Assembly: GCA_965249185.1 (NCBI GenBank)
Contig: CBDFLS010000002.1
Location: 186,001 to 250,000 of the forward strand
Length of the DNA: 64,000 nt
Direction of reading: 5' to 3'
DNA from: CBDFLS01 sp965249185
Lineage (GTDB): Bacteria > Chloroflexota > Dehalococcoidia > Lucifugimonadales > Australimonadaceae
The position numbers and the translations under genes are program-made. Positions 32,608 through 40,592 of this stretch are shown here, in pieces (within the stretch, counting starts at the first letter, position 1; each line of letters opens with the position of its first letter). Under the pieces are notes generated by a model that saw nothing but the letters and a program-made list of their open reading frames with translations, was not told the DNA's origin and searched no databases.

Positions 32608-35600
32608 TCAGGCGGCGGAGTTCGACTACGCCGGCACGCAGGCATGCAAGGCGCTGCGCGAGGAGGGCGTGACCACGGTGCTGGTCAACTCCAACCCCGC
32701 CACCATCATGACCGACGAGGACATCGCCGACGCGGTGTACATCGAGCCGCTGACGGTCGAGGTGCTGGAGCGGGTCATCGCCGCCGAGCGCCCGGAGGGC
32801 ATCCTGCCCACTCTGGGCGGTCAGACGGGGCTGAACCTGGCCGTGGAGCTGGCCGACGCCGGAGTGCTGGAGCGCCACGGCGTGCGGCTGCTGGGCTCGC
32901 CCCTGAGCACTATCAAACGGGCCGAGGACCGCAAGCTCTTCCGCGAGCTGCTGGAGGAGATCGGCGAGCCGGTGCCGGCCAGCCAGACGGTGGATTTGGT
33001 GGAGGAGGCGGCGGAGGTGGGCCGCCGCATGGGCCTGCCCCTGGTGGTGCGCCCCGCCTATACGTTGGGGGGAACCGGCGGCGGCGTGGCAACGACCCTC
33101 GAGGAGCTACAGACCGTGGTGAAGGGAGGGCTGGCGGCCAGTCCCATCCACCAGGTGCTCTTGGAGCAGTCGCTGCTGGGGTGGAAGGAGATCGAGTACG
33201 AGGTGATGCGGGACGCGGCCGACACCTGCATCACCATCTGCAACATGGAGAACCTGGACCCCATGGGGGTGCACACGGGCGACAGCATCGTCATCGCGCC
33301 CAGCCAGACGCTGTCCGACAAGGAGTACCAGATGCTCCGCTCGGCCAGTCTCAAGATTATCCGGGCGCTGGGCATCGAGGGCGGGTGCAACGTCCAGTTC
33401 GCGCTGGCGCCCCACCCTATCGTGGGCGAGACGCTGCCCGGCGGGCCGCCGGCGCCCATGAGCTACTACGTGATCGAGGTGAACCCGCGGGTGAGCCGCT
33501 CGTCCGCGCTGGCCTCCAAGGCCACCGGCTACCCCATTGCCCGGGTGGCGGCCAAGATCGCGGTGGGCAAGCGGCTCGATGAGATCCCGAACGCGGTGAC
33601 GAAGAAGACCCAGGCCGCCTTCGAGCCGGCGCTAGACTACTGCGTGGTGAAGATACCGCGCTGGCCCTTCGACAAGTTCGCCACGGGGGACCGGCATATC
33701 GACACGCAGATGAAGGCCACCGGCGAGGTGATGGCCATCGACCGTGGGTACGAGGCGGCGCTCCAGAAGGCGGTGCGCTCGCTGGAGCTGGGGGGCCACT
33801 CGCTGCTGTGGGAGGACCCCGCCTGGACCCAGCCGAACGGCGCAACGGCGGAGGGCCTACCGCTGCACCCCACGGACGTACGCCTCTGGGCCATGATGGC
33901 GGCGCTGCGCCGGGGGATGGACGCGGCCTCCCTCTCCAGGACCACCCACGTGGACCCGTGGTTCATCGCGGGCATGACGCGCATCGTGGAGATGGAGCGC
34001 CGGCTGCTGGCGGAGCCGCTGACGCCGGACCTGCTGCGGGCGGCCAAACGGCTCGGCTTCTCCGACGAGTCAGTGGCCACGCTGGCGGACCGGCTGCCGG
34101 CCCAGGTGCGCCAGCTCCGCCACGAGTGGGAGGTTCGCCCCGTGTACAAGATGGTGGACACGTGCGCGGCCGAGTTCGAGGCGGTGACTCCCTACTTCTA
34201 TAGCTGCTACGACCAGGAGAACGAAGCGCTCCCCCTGCCCGCGCCCCGGGCCCTGGTCATCGGCAGCGGCCCCATCCGCATCGGCCAGGGGATCGAATTC
34301 GACTACTGCTCCGTCCACGCCGCCTGGGCCCTTCAAAAGAGGGGAGTCCGCGGCATCATGGTCAACTCCAACCCCGAGACGGTCTCAACGGACTTCGATA
34401 GCAGCGACCGCCTCTACTTCGAGCCCCTGGACGAGGAGAGCGTGCTCGACGTGCTGGAGAACGAGGGGATGGAAAGCGCCGATGCGGGCGTCGAAGCAGC
34501 GGGAGAAAGCACGGCGCCGCATCCTATGCACAAGACCCAGGGGACGTATCCTCCCTCCGTGGTGCAGTTCGGCGGGCAGACGGCTATCAACCTGAGCCAG
34601 GTCCTGGACCGGGCGGGCATGCCGCTGCTCGGCTCCACGGCGGGCGCCATCGATATGGCCTCGGACCGCGAGCGGTTCAGCGAGCTGCTAGAGCGTCTGG
34701 GCATTCCCCAGCCGCCGGGAGCGATGGTGTCCTCGCTGGAAGAGGCGCTGAGCATGGCCCAGCGGCTGGAGTTCCCGCTGCTGGTCCGCCCTAGCTACGT
34801 CCTGGGCGGCCGGGCCATGGAGATCGTGGAGAACGCCACGGAGCTGGTGCGCTATCTGACGTTGGCCGTGGAGCTTGGCCAGGGCCGGCCGGTGCTGATC
34901 GACCGGTATCTGGAGGGGCGCGAGGTGGAGGTGGACGCCGTGTGCGATGGCGAAGGGGTGGTCATCCCCGGCATCATGGAGCACGTGGAGCGGGCCGGGG
35001 TCCACTCGGGCGACTCCATGGCCGTCTACCCCGGGCTAACCGTGGCCGAGAGCGAGGCCCAGACGCTGGTGGACTTCACCAAGCGAATCGGCCTGGCGCT
35101 TGGGGTCATGGGCCTGATGAACATCCAGTTCGTTATCATGAGCGAAGAGCGGCACCGCGACCCGGCCACCTTTGACCGCGCGGCGCCCATCGAGTCCTCC
35201 ATCTACGTCCTGGAGGTGAACCCCAGGTCCAGCCGGACTATCCCCTTCATCTCCAAGGTTACGGGAGTGCCCATGGTGGAGCTGGCCACCAATGTGATGC
35301 TGGGCCGGAGCCTGACCTCCCAGGGGTACGCCTTTGGGCTTCAGAAGCGCCGCCCGCTGGTGGGCGTGAAGGCGCCGGTCTTCTCCATGTCCAAGCTCAC
35401 GGGCGTGGACACCTATCTGGGCCCGGAGATGAAGTCCACCGGCGAGGTGATGGGCATCGACACGGAGTTCAGGCCCGCCCTGGTCAAGGCGCTGCTGGCC
35501 GCCAACCTGATGCTGCCGCCCCAGGGAGACCTCCTGGTGACCATCGCCGACAAGGACAAAGCGGAGGCGGCGCTCTGGCTCAAGAGCCTGGGCGGCCTGG

Positions 35601-35980
35601 ACTACCGCCTCTGGGCTACGTCCGGCACGGCCGCGCTTATCCGGGGCTTGGGCCTTCCGGTGACGGAGGTGAACAAGGTGGGGGAACAGACCCCCAACTC
35701 CATCAGCGTGGTGACCGATGGGACGATGGACGGCGTGGTGAACACCGTCTCCAACGCGGCCGCCGCGCTGCGGGACGGTTTCGAGATCAGGCGGGCGGCC
35801 ACGGAGCGGCGGATCCCGTGCTACACCTCGCTGGACACGGCGCGGGCGGCGGTGGAGGCGCTCGCTTACCAGGGTCTCGAGTACCACGTCCTGCCCACCG
35901 CGGTTTACGTAGACGGGGCTTCGAAAGCGAAGTACGCTAAACAGGACCCCGCAGCTAAAAAGAGAGTGAGACCAATTTGA
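32546..35980 (+). CDS. carB: Carbamoyl-phosphate synthase large chain
   Basis: 1144 residues, longer than the common 1060-1080. It makes carbamoyl phosphate from bicarbonate, ammonia and two ATP. Two homologous ATP-grasp halves are seen. The first opens KKVLVIGSGPIVIGQAAEFD; the second opens ALVIGSGPIRIGQGIEFDYC near residue 570. Each half ends in VNPR (IEVNPRVSRSSALASKATGY and LEVNPRSSRTIPFISKVTGV). The C-terminal allosteric MGS-like domain covers about 985-1120. Extra segments explain the length: residues about 640-668 before VVQFGGQT, and short loops before both YV(I/L)EVNPR strands. The start is the ATG at 32546 overlapping the relay ORF stop. The next gene starts on its TGA. Confidence 0.96.
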   Translation: MTTHPKPKKVLVIGSGPIVIGQAAEFDYAGTQACKALREEGVTTVLVNSNPATIMTDEDIADAVYIEPLTVEVLERVIAAERPEGILPTLGGQTGLNLAVELADAGVLERHGVRLLGSPLSTIKRAEDRKLFRELLEEIGEPVPASQTVDLVEEAAEVGRRMGLPLVVRPAYTLGGTGGGVATTLEELQTVVKGGLAASPIHQVLLEQSLLGWKEIEYEVMRDAADTCITICNMENLDPMGVHTGDSIVIAPSQTLSDKEYQMLRSASLKIIRALGIEGGCNVQFALAPHPIVGETLPGGPPAPMSYYVIEVNPRVSRSSALASKATGYPIARVAAKIAVGKRLDEIPNAVTKKTQAAFEPALDYCVVKIPRWPFDKFATGDRHIDTQMKATGEVMAIDRGYEAALQKAVRSLELGGHSLLWEDPAWTQPNGATAEGLPLHPTDVRLWAMMAALRRGMDAASLSRTTHVDPWFIAGMTRIVEMERRLLAEPLTPDLLRAAKRLGFSDESVATLADRLPAQVRQLRHEWEVRPVYKMVDTCAAEFEAVTPYFYSCYDQENEALPLPAPRALVIGSGPIRIGQGIEFDYCSVHAAWALQKRGVRGIMVNSNPETVSTDFDSSDRLYFEPLDEESVLDVLENEGMESADAGVEAAGESTAPHPMHKTQGTYPPSVVQFGGQTAINLSQVLDRAGMPLLGSTAGAIDMASDRERFSELLERLGIPQPPGAMVSSLEEALSMAQRLEFPLLVRPSYVLGGRAMEIVENATELVRYLTLAVELGQGRPVLIDRYLEGREVEVDAVCDGEGVVIPGIMEHVERAGVHSGDSMAVYPGLTVAESEAQTLVDFTKRIGLALGVMGLMNIQFVIMSEERHRDPATFDRAAPIESSIYVLEVNPRSSRTIPFISKVTGVPMVELATNVMLGRSLTSQGYAFGLQKRRPLVGVKAPVFSMSKLTGVDTYLGPEMKSTGEVMGIDTEFRPALVKALLAANLMLPPQGDLLVTIADKDKAEAALWLKSLGGLDYRLWATSGTAALIRGLGLPVTEVNKVGEQTPNSISVVTDGTMDGVVNTVSNAAAALRDGFEIRRAATERRIPCYTSLDTARAAVEALAYQGLEYHVLPTAVYVDGASKAKYAKQDPAAKKRVRPI

Positions 35981-37557
35981 TATCAGAAGACCCGACTCCG
36001 GCCGGCAACACGGACGGAGAGACAGTCAGCAAGCCGAGACGCCGCCGGCGCCCACGGAAGCAAACGGTGTCCGCGGACCAGGGCGCGGTCATGGAGCAGG
36101 CGGAGGCCCAGCCCGTCGCCGACGGCTCCACCACCCAGGAGCCATCGGTTGCTCCCGCGAGAAGGCGGAGGCGAAGACGCGGCCGGCCAGCCCAGGCGGA
36201 CCCTGCGGCAGCCGCTGAGACCGTCGCTCCGGAGCCGGATACGGCGAGCGCCGCGGATGCCCAACCGCCGCAGGCGGCGCCGCGCCGCCCGAGCCGGCGG
36301 CGAACGGGGCAGGCGGAGAAGACGGCCGCCGAGAGCGCGCCCGAGCCCAGCCCGGAACCCGTGGCAGCCGAGGACCCGACGCCAACGGAGACGGCGGACA
36401 CACCCGCCCGCCGAAGGAGGCGAAGGCGCCGAGGTCCCAGGCGGGCCACCGTAGAGCAGCCCCCGGCCGCGGACGCTCCGGAGCAGGCGGCCCCCCCGGA
36501 GCAGACGGCCCCCCCGGAGCAGACGGCCCCCCCGGAGCAGACGGCCCCCCCGGAGAGGGCGGCCCCCAAGGAGGCGCCGCCCTCGCAGCCGATGGAAGCG
36601 CGCCCCCGCGTCACCAGGCCCAGGAGCCCCATCAGGCGGAGGAAGCCGGTTTCACGGGGCCCCGACTCCACGCCCGATGTCTCCTTCATGCACCCCAGCG
36701 AGCGGGAATTCGCGGCCATCCTCGACTTCTACAATATCCAGTACCTCTACGAGCCGCGCTCCTTCACGCTCCGGTGGGACGGCAGCCGCGTGTCGGAGAT
36801 GTTCTCGCCCGATTTCTACTTGCCCGAGCTCGACCAGTATGTGGAGCTCACCACCATGAAGCAGAACCTGGTCACGGAGAAGAACCGGAAGCTGAGGCAT
36901 CTACGAGAGCTCTACCCCGAGATCAACATCATCCTGCTCTACCGCCGCGACTACCAGCGGCTGCTGGCGAAATACGGGTATGGGCCGCTGGCGGAGGCGG
37001 AGGTTCACGGCATAGACCGGGTGCTGTTCAACGCCCAGGAGCTCCAGCAGCGGACGGAGGAGCTCGGTAAGCAGATCTCACTGGACTACGATGGTCAGGA
37101 GCCGGTGCTGGTAGGCGTGCTCCGGGGGGTGGTCTGCTTCCTGTCGGACCTGATGCGGCAGATTACGGTGCCCGTGGACTTCGACCTGCTGTCAGTGTCC
37201 CACTTCTCCGGCGAGATGCGGGACGGCACGGAGGCCCCGGTGCAGGTCACCCGAGACATCGAGGTGGAGATCGAGGGCCGCCCCGTCATCCTGATGGAGG
37301 ACATCGTAGATACGGGGATGACACTCCGCTACCTGCTCCAGTACCTCTGGTCCAAGCGTCCAACCAGCCTGGTGGTGTGCACCCTGCTGGACAAGCAGGT
37401 GAGGCGAATCGCCGACGTGCCGATCAAGTACCGGGGGTTCGAGATCTCGGACGAATTCGTGGTGGGCTACGGCCTGGACCACCAGGGGCGGCACCGCAAC
37501 CTGCCGTTCATCGGCGTGTTGAAGCCGGTGGAGCCAAAGCAGGAGGCCCAACGGTAG
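35977..37557 (+). CDS. Hypoxanthine phosphoribosyltransferase fused to nuclease-like and low-complexity domains
   Basis: 526 residues in three parts. Residues 1-230 are low-complexity Pro/Ala/Glu/Thr with clusters of six or seven Arg (RRRRRPRK, RRRRRRGRP, RRRRRRRGPRR) and tandem APPEQT repeats. Residues about 238-335 resemble a PD-(D/E)XK/Vsr-like fold: ILDFYNIQYLYEPRSFTLRW, FSPDFYLPELDQYVELTTMK, NRKLRHLRELYPEINIILLY. Residues about 345-526 are a hypoxanthine phosphoribosyltransferase: VLVGVLRGVVCFLSDLM and the PRPP loop VILMEDIVDTGMTLRYLLQY. The reaction would be purine salvage from hypoxanthine or guanine. The TTG start overlaps the carB TGA. An ATG at 36091 would remove only low-complexity sequence. 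It is the last gene of the pyr operon. Confidence 0.85.
   Translation: MISEDPTPAGNTDGETVSKPRRRRRPRKQTVSADQGAVMEQAEAQPVADGSTTQEPSVAPARRRRRRRGRPAQADPAAAAETVAPEPDTASAADAQPPQAAPRRPSRRRTGQAEKTAAESAPEPSPEPVAAEDPTPTETADTPARRRRRRRRGPRRATVEQPPAADAPEQAAPPEQTAPPEQTAPPEQTAPPERAAPKEAPPSQPMEARPRVTRPRSPIRRRKPVSRGPDSTPDVSFMHPSEREFAAILDFYNIQYLYEPRSFTLRWDGSRVSEMFSPDFYLPELDQYVELTTMKQNLVTEKNRKLRHLRELYPEINIILLYRRDYQRLLAKYGYGPLAEAEVHGIDRVLFNAQELQQRTEELGKQISLDYDGQEPVLVGVLRGVVCFLSDLMRQITVPVDFDLLSVSHFSGEMRDGTEAPVQVTRDIEVEIEGRPVILMEDIVDTGMTLRYLLQYLWSKRPTSLVVCTLLDKQVRRIADVPIKYRGFEISDEFVVGYGLDHQGRHRNLPFIGVLKPVEPKQEAQR
36489..36557 (+). repeat. 18-bp coding tandem repeat in the hpt fusion gene
   Basis: The unit GCCCCCCCGGAGCAGACG is repeated three times exactly, with a degenerate unit on each side, encoding (APPEQT)n. 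C7 runs within the unit make copy-number and assembly errors likely. Confidence 0.85.
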
Positions 37558-37577
37558 GGGAAGCGCAGCCGCGGCGT

Positions 37578-38261
37578 CTAGAAAGCGTCCGGCGCCCGCC
37601 TTCCCGTCGCGCACACCTCCCGCAGGCAGCAGCCGGCGCAGCGGGGCTCCTTGCGGCACGTCTCCCCAGCGTGGCGGTCCAGCAGCGCATGGTACTCGTT
37701 GAACAGCACGGCGTCGGCCGGCAGGTTCGCCTCGAAGAGGTCTTGGAAGCCGTCGTAGGTGTCGTGGGCCGGGGCCAGCCCCAGCCGCTGCACGATACGC
37801 CGGGTGTATGCGTCGATGACGAAGGACGGCAGGCCAGCCACGTACAGCACCAGGTCGTCGGCCGTCTCGGGCCCGATGCCGTAGACCGACAGCAGCTCGG
37901 CGCGCAGCTCCTTGAGGTCACGGGAGCGCCACCGGGTGGGGTCATCGTCGTAGGCCGCGAGATGAGCAGCCACGGCCTTCAGCTTCCTCGCCTTGGCGTT
38001 GAAGTACCCGCTGGGCCGGATGAGCAGGGCCAGGTCAGCCTCCGGCATCTCGCGGATGGCCCGAGGCGTGAGACAGCCCGCCGCTTTCAGGTTGGTCAGC
38101 GCGCGCTCCACGGCGGTCCAGGCGGTATTCTGGGTAAGGATGGCGCCAACGATAGTCTCGAAGGGACCATCGCCGGGCCACCACCCCTGGGAGCCGTAGC
38201 GCCGGTACAGGCGGTTGTAGATGTCGAGAAGCAGCGGCCGCATGCGACGGCGCGGGCTCAT
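37578..38261 (-). CDS. Endonuclease III-like HhH-GPD DNA glycosylase
   Basis: 227 residues, a base-excision repair glycosylase with a probable [4Fe-4S] cluster. FETIVGAILTQNTAWTAVER is the conserved N-terminal helix. The helix-hairpin-helix reads LLSVYGIGPETADDLVLYVA and is followed by the catalytic Asp in SFVIDAYTRRIVQRLGL. The Lys of Nth (GRKTA) is replaced by Glu, as in monofunctional MagIII-type enzymes, so lyase activity is unlikely. The C-terminal cluster is C-x5-C-x2-C-x5-C (CRKEPRCAGCCLREVC). 3-methyladenine glycosylase activity is the best guess, not proven. Its ATG overlaps the sfsA stop, and it is convergent with the hpt fusion gene. Confidence 0.88.
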   Translation of the reverse strand: MSPRRRMRPLLLDIYNRLYRRYGSQGWWPGDGPFETIVGAILTQNTAWTAVERALTNLKAAGCLTPRAIREMPEADLALLIRPSGYFNAKARKLKAVAAHLAAYDDDPTRWRSRDLKELRAELLSVYGIGPETADDLVLYVAGLPSFVIDAYTRRIVQRLGLAPAHDTYDGFQDLFEANLPADAVLFNEYHALLDRHAGETCRKEPRCAGCCLREVCATGRRAPDAF

Positions 38262-38968
38262 GGCGACGCCCCGGCGCTCAGGCGGACGGGCACGGTGCGA
38301 AGGGGCGTGACGCGGGCGCGGGTGACGGCACAGACGATGGCATGCACCTCCACGCCCGCGGATACGGCCTGACGCAGCGCTTCGGCGAAGGCCGGGTCGG
38401 CCCGCTCATGGGGCGCCAGCGCGCGGACGTCGCTCCGCTGGACGACGAAGGCCACGGCGGCGCGGTGGCCCCCGGCCACGGCACGGGCCAGCTCGCCCAG
38501 GTGGCGGGCGCCGCGCTCGGTGGGAGCGTCGGGGAAGAGGGCCACGCCGCTCTCCACCAGGTTAACGGACTTGGCCTCCAGATAGCAGTGCCCTTGAGGC
38601 CCGCTGAAAAGCAGGTCCACGCGGCTGCCGCCCAGCCGGACCTCCCGCTGGACCCGCCGGTACGCACCCAGCGAGGGGATGAGCCCCTTTCGCCAGGCCT
38701 GGATGACGAGGGCGGGCGGCAGGCGGGAGTCGACGCCCACCCAACGGCCCTCATGCCGCACGAGCAGCAGGTCGTAGGCGGTACGGCGGGCCGATGGCCA
38801 CGGCGCCTGGCGGAGGAGGACGGAGCGGCCGGGCGTCAGCAGCTCCCGCATCCGGCCCGAGTTGGGGACGTGAGCGATGGCGTGGCGCCCGTCCACTTGC
38901 ACGTCGGCGGCGAACCGGTTGCGCCTCGTCAAGAAGGTGGCGGGCAGAAGCCCGGAGGGTAAGCGCAC
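38258..38968 (-). CDS. sfsA: SfsA family protein
   Basis: 236 residues, the standard length. FLTRRNRFAADVQVDGRHAI, AHVPNSGRMRELLTPG, YDLLLVRHEGRWVGVDSRLP and VDLLFSGPQGHCYLEAKSVN are conserved, and the last includes an E-x-K like that of PD-(D/E)XK nucleases. SfsA was named from sugar fermentation stimulation in E. coli; DNA binding or nuclease action is a structural prediction. I chose the GTG at 38968 because the family N-terminus begins there and AGGAG lies 8 nt upstream. The frame is open 56 codons further, through repeat sequence. It is coupled to the glycosylase gene. Confidence 0.92.
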   Translation of the reverse strand: MRLPSGLLPATFLTRRNRFAADVQVDGRHAIAHVPNSGRMRELLTPGRSVLLRQAPWPSARRTAYDLLLVRHEGRWVGVDSRLPPALVIQAWRKGLIPSLGAYRRVQREVRLGGSRVDLLFSGPQGHCYLEAKSVNLVESGVALFPDAPTERGARHLGELARAVAGGHRAAVAFVVQRSDVRALAPHERADPAFAEALRQAVSAGVEVHAIVCAVTRARVTPLRTVPVRLSAGASP

Positions 38969-38996
38969 GGTGCGTGCTCCTGGTCGAAAGGGCGCC

Positions 38997-39025
38997 AATT
39001 TACCACCGAGGGGATGGCCCCACAA
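38997..39025 (-). promoter_or_regulatory. Candidate sfsA promoter
   Basis: Minus-strand TTGTGG (39025-39020), 17-nt spacer, TAAATT (39002-38997). It would place transcription start about 20-25 nt before the GTG. Confidence 0.4.
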
Positions 39026-39057
39026 CTTGTTCGCGGCAGGGCGAGCCCGTACACTGC

Positions 39058-39117
39058 CACCAGGGCGAGTCCTGGGCCCACCCAGGGCTCGCCCTGGACC
39101 CACATGTGGGGTCCCCC
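39058..39117. repeat. Palindromic repeat, family B (copy in the sfsA-pyrF gap)
   Basis: CCAGGGCGAG and CTCGCCCTGG are perfect 10-base arms. GGACCCACATGTGGGGTCC follows as a second near-palindrome. The right part matches 18771-18800. Confidence 0.75.
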
Positions 39118-39178
39118 CGAATGCCGCTCTTAACAATCGGGGTTAAGCCCTCGCCGTGGCGCTGGATGACTAAGTATA

Positions 39179-39203
39179 GATTCTTCGCTTCGCTCAGAAT
39201 GAC
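39179..39203. repeat. REP-like element, family C (short copy before pyrF)
   Basis: GATTCTTCGCTTCGCTCAGA followed by ATGAC, close to the units in the carA-carB insert. It sits 16 bases before the pyrF ATG, so any hairpin would lie next to the ribosome-binding site. Confidence 0.7.
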
Positions 39204-39218
39204 ACCCCAGGAGAATCC

Positions 39219-40034
39219 ATGGTGAGCTTCTTGGAGAAGCTGGAGGCCGCCGCGCAGCGGAACCGCAGCCTGCTGTGCGTGGGGCTTGACCCGTGGCCCG
39301 ACCAGATGCCGATTGCCGACATCGCCACGTTCAACCGGGCCATCGTGGAGGCGACCAGCGACCTGGTGTGCGCGTATAAGCCCAACATCGCTTTCTACGA
39401 GGCGGAGGGGCTGCCGGGGTTGCGGGCCCTGGAGGTTACGCTCTTGGCAATCCCAAGCCACGTGCCCGTTATCCTGGACGCCAAGCGGGGCGACATCGGC
39501 AGTTCGGCGGCGGCCTACGCCAGGGCGGTCTTCGAGCGGTGGGGCGCCGACGCCACCACGGTCAACGCGTACCTTGGAGGGGATGCCGTGGAACCCTTCG
39601 CGGCCTACGGTGATCGTGGCGTCTTCATCTTGTGCCGCACCTCGAACCCCGGCTCCGCCGAGCTGCAGTCGCTCCGGGTGGCGGACGGCGCGCCGCTCTA
39701 CGAGCAGGCGGCCCGGCGGGCCCAGGAGTGGAACACGCGCGGGAACGTGGGCCTGGTGGTGGGCGCCACCTACCCCGAGGAGCTGGCCCAGGTGCGGGCG
39801 CTTTGCCCGTCCATGCCCATCCTTGTGCCCGGCATCGGCGCCCAGGGCGGCGAGCTCGATGCATCGGTAAAGGCGGGCGTTGACGCCAACGGCAGGGGGG
39901 CCATCATCAGCGCGTCGCGCCAGGTGCTCTACGCCTCCTCCGGCACCGACTACCCGGAGGCCGCCCGGCGGACCGCCGATGCCTTACGGGAGCAGATCAA
40001 CGCCGCGCTGGAGGAGCTCGGCCACGGATGGTGA
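39219..40034 (+). CDS. pyrF: Orotidine 5'-phosphate decarboxylase
   Basis: 271 residues, the longer type 2 subfamily. It decarboxylates OMP to UMP, completing de novo UMP synthesis. The N-terminus RNRSLLCVGLDPWPDQMP, the catalytic VILDAKRGDIGSSAAAYA (Asp-x-Lys-x4-Asp) and LVPGIGAQGGELDASV followed by IISASRQVLYA (phosphate site) are clear. AGGAG lies 5 nt before the ATG. It is outside the pyrR operon but on the same strand, 1.7 kb away, with a repeat region in front. Confidence 0.96.
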   Translation: MVSFLEKLEAAAQRNRSLLCVGLDPWPDQMPIADIATFNRAIVEATSDLVCAYKPNIAFYEAEGLPGLRALEVTLLAIPSHVPVILDAKRGDIGSSAAAYARAVFERWGADATTVNAYLGGDAVEPFAAYGDRGVFILCRTSNPGSAELQSLRVADGAPLYEQAARRAQEWNTRGNVGLVVGATYPEELAQVRALCPSMPILVPGIGAQGGELDASVKAGVDANGRGAIISASRQVLYASSGTDYPEAARRTADALREQINAALEELGHGW

Positions 40035-40237
40035 CCCCCTTTGAACTGGGCGACCTGCTGACGCTGCGGAAGCGGCATCCTTGCGGCGGCTTCCGCTGGC
40101 GGGTGGAGCGCCTGGGCGCCGACATCGGCATCCGCTGCATCACGTGCGGGCACTACGTGCTGGTGTCACGCCAGCGGCTGGGACGGGGACTGAAACACCG
40201 AGAGCCCTCGGAGCCACCCGCCGAGGTTTCGAGCTAA
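40028..40237 (+). CDS. DUF951 family protein
   Basis: 69 residues. It matches the DUF951 pattern LTLRKRHPCGGFRWRVERLG, ADIGIRCITCGHYVLVSRQR. The paired HPCG and CxxCG cysteines suggest a small zinc-ribbon-like, RNA-binding fold, but function is unknown. In Firmicutes it usually sits near ychF or ribosomal genes; here it overlaps the pyrF stop by 7 nt and is probably coupled to it. Confidence 0.9.
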   Translation: MVTPFELGDLLTLRKRHPCGGFRWRVERLGADIGIRCITCGHYVLVSRQRLGRGLKHREPSEPPAEVSS

Positions 40238-40289
40238 GCGCTGGTTGCGCTACCATAGGCCGACGCGGAGCGGCGAAAACGGAGCAACC

Positions 40290-40592
40290 GTGGGCACACC
40301 GGTCTTCTGGGTCGTTATCGCTGCGCTGGCCATAGCGCAGGGGCTCATTATAGTCACCGCCCTCCGCATTCGCGCCACGCCAGACCCATCGCGGGGGGCC
40401 ATAGGAAGCCGCCGCATGGAGGCCGTGTGGACTCTCCTGCCCGCCCTACTGCTTCTGTCCATGGTGATACTCTCCCTCCAGGCGTTGGAGGAGGACACGA
40501 GCACCGAGGAGCCCCAAGCCACGGCCACGCCCATTGGTCCCGTGTCCAGCGACCAAGCGCGGCGCCAGGCGCTGACGGGGTGGCCCGGGTGA
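40290..40592 (+). CDS. Small membrane protein resembling the COX2 transmembrane hairpin
   Basis: 100 residues with two predicted membrane helices: VFWVVIAALAIAQGLIIVTA (about 5-24) and AVWTLLPALLLLSMVILSLQ (about 50-69). The second helix, with MEAVWTLLPALLL, closely resembles the second transmembrane segment of cytochrome c oxidase subunit II. The copper-binding cupredoxin domain is absent, and the tail is a short acidic/Thr stretch. The start is a GTG at 40290 with GGAG 5 nt before it. ctaA starts on its stop (GTGA) and ctaB follows, so a role in oxidase assembly or as a subunit II remnant is likely. This is inference from one motif and context. Confidence 0.7.
   Translation: MGTPVFWVVIAALAIAQGLIIVTALRIRATPDPSRGAIGSRRMEAVWTLLPALLLLSMVILSLQALEEDTSTEEPQATATPIGPVSSDQARRQALTGWPG

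Noticed and set aside
38969..39136. N-terminal extension of SfsA
   Set aside because: It runs through palindromic repeat DNA, and the GTG at 38968 has a ribosome-binding site and gives the family length.
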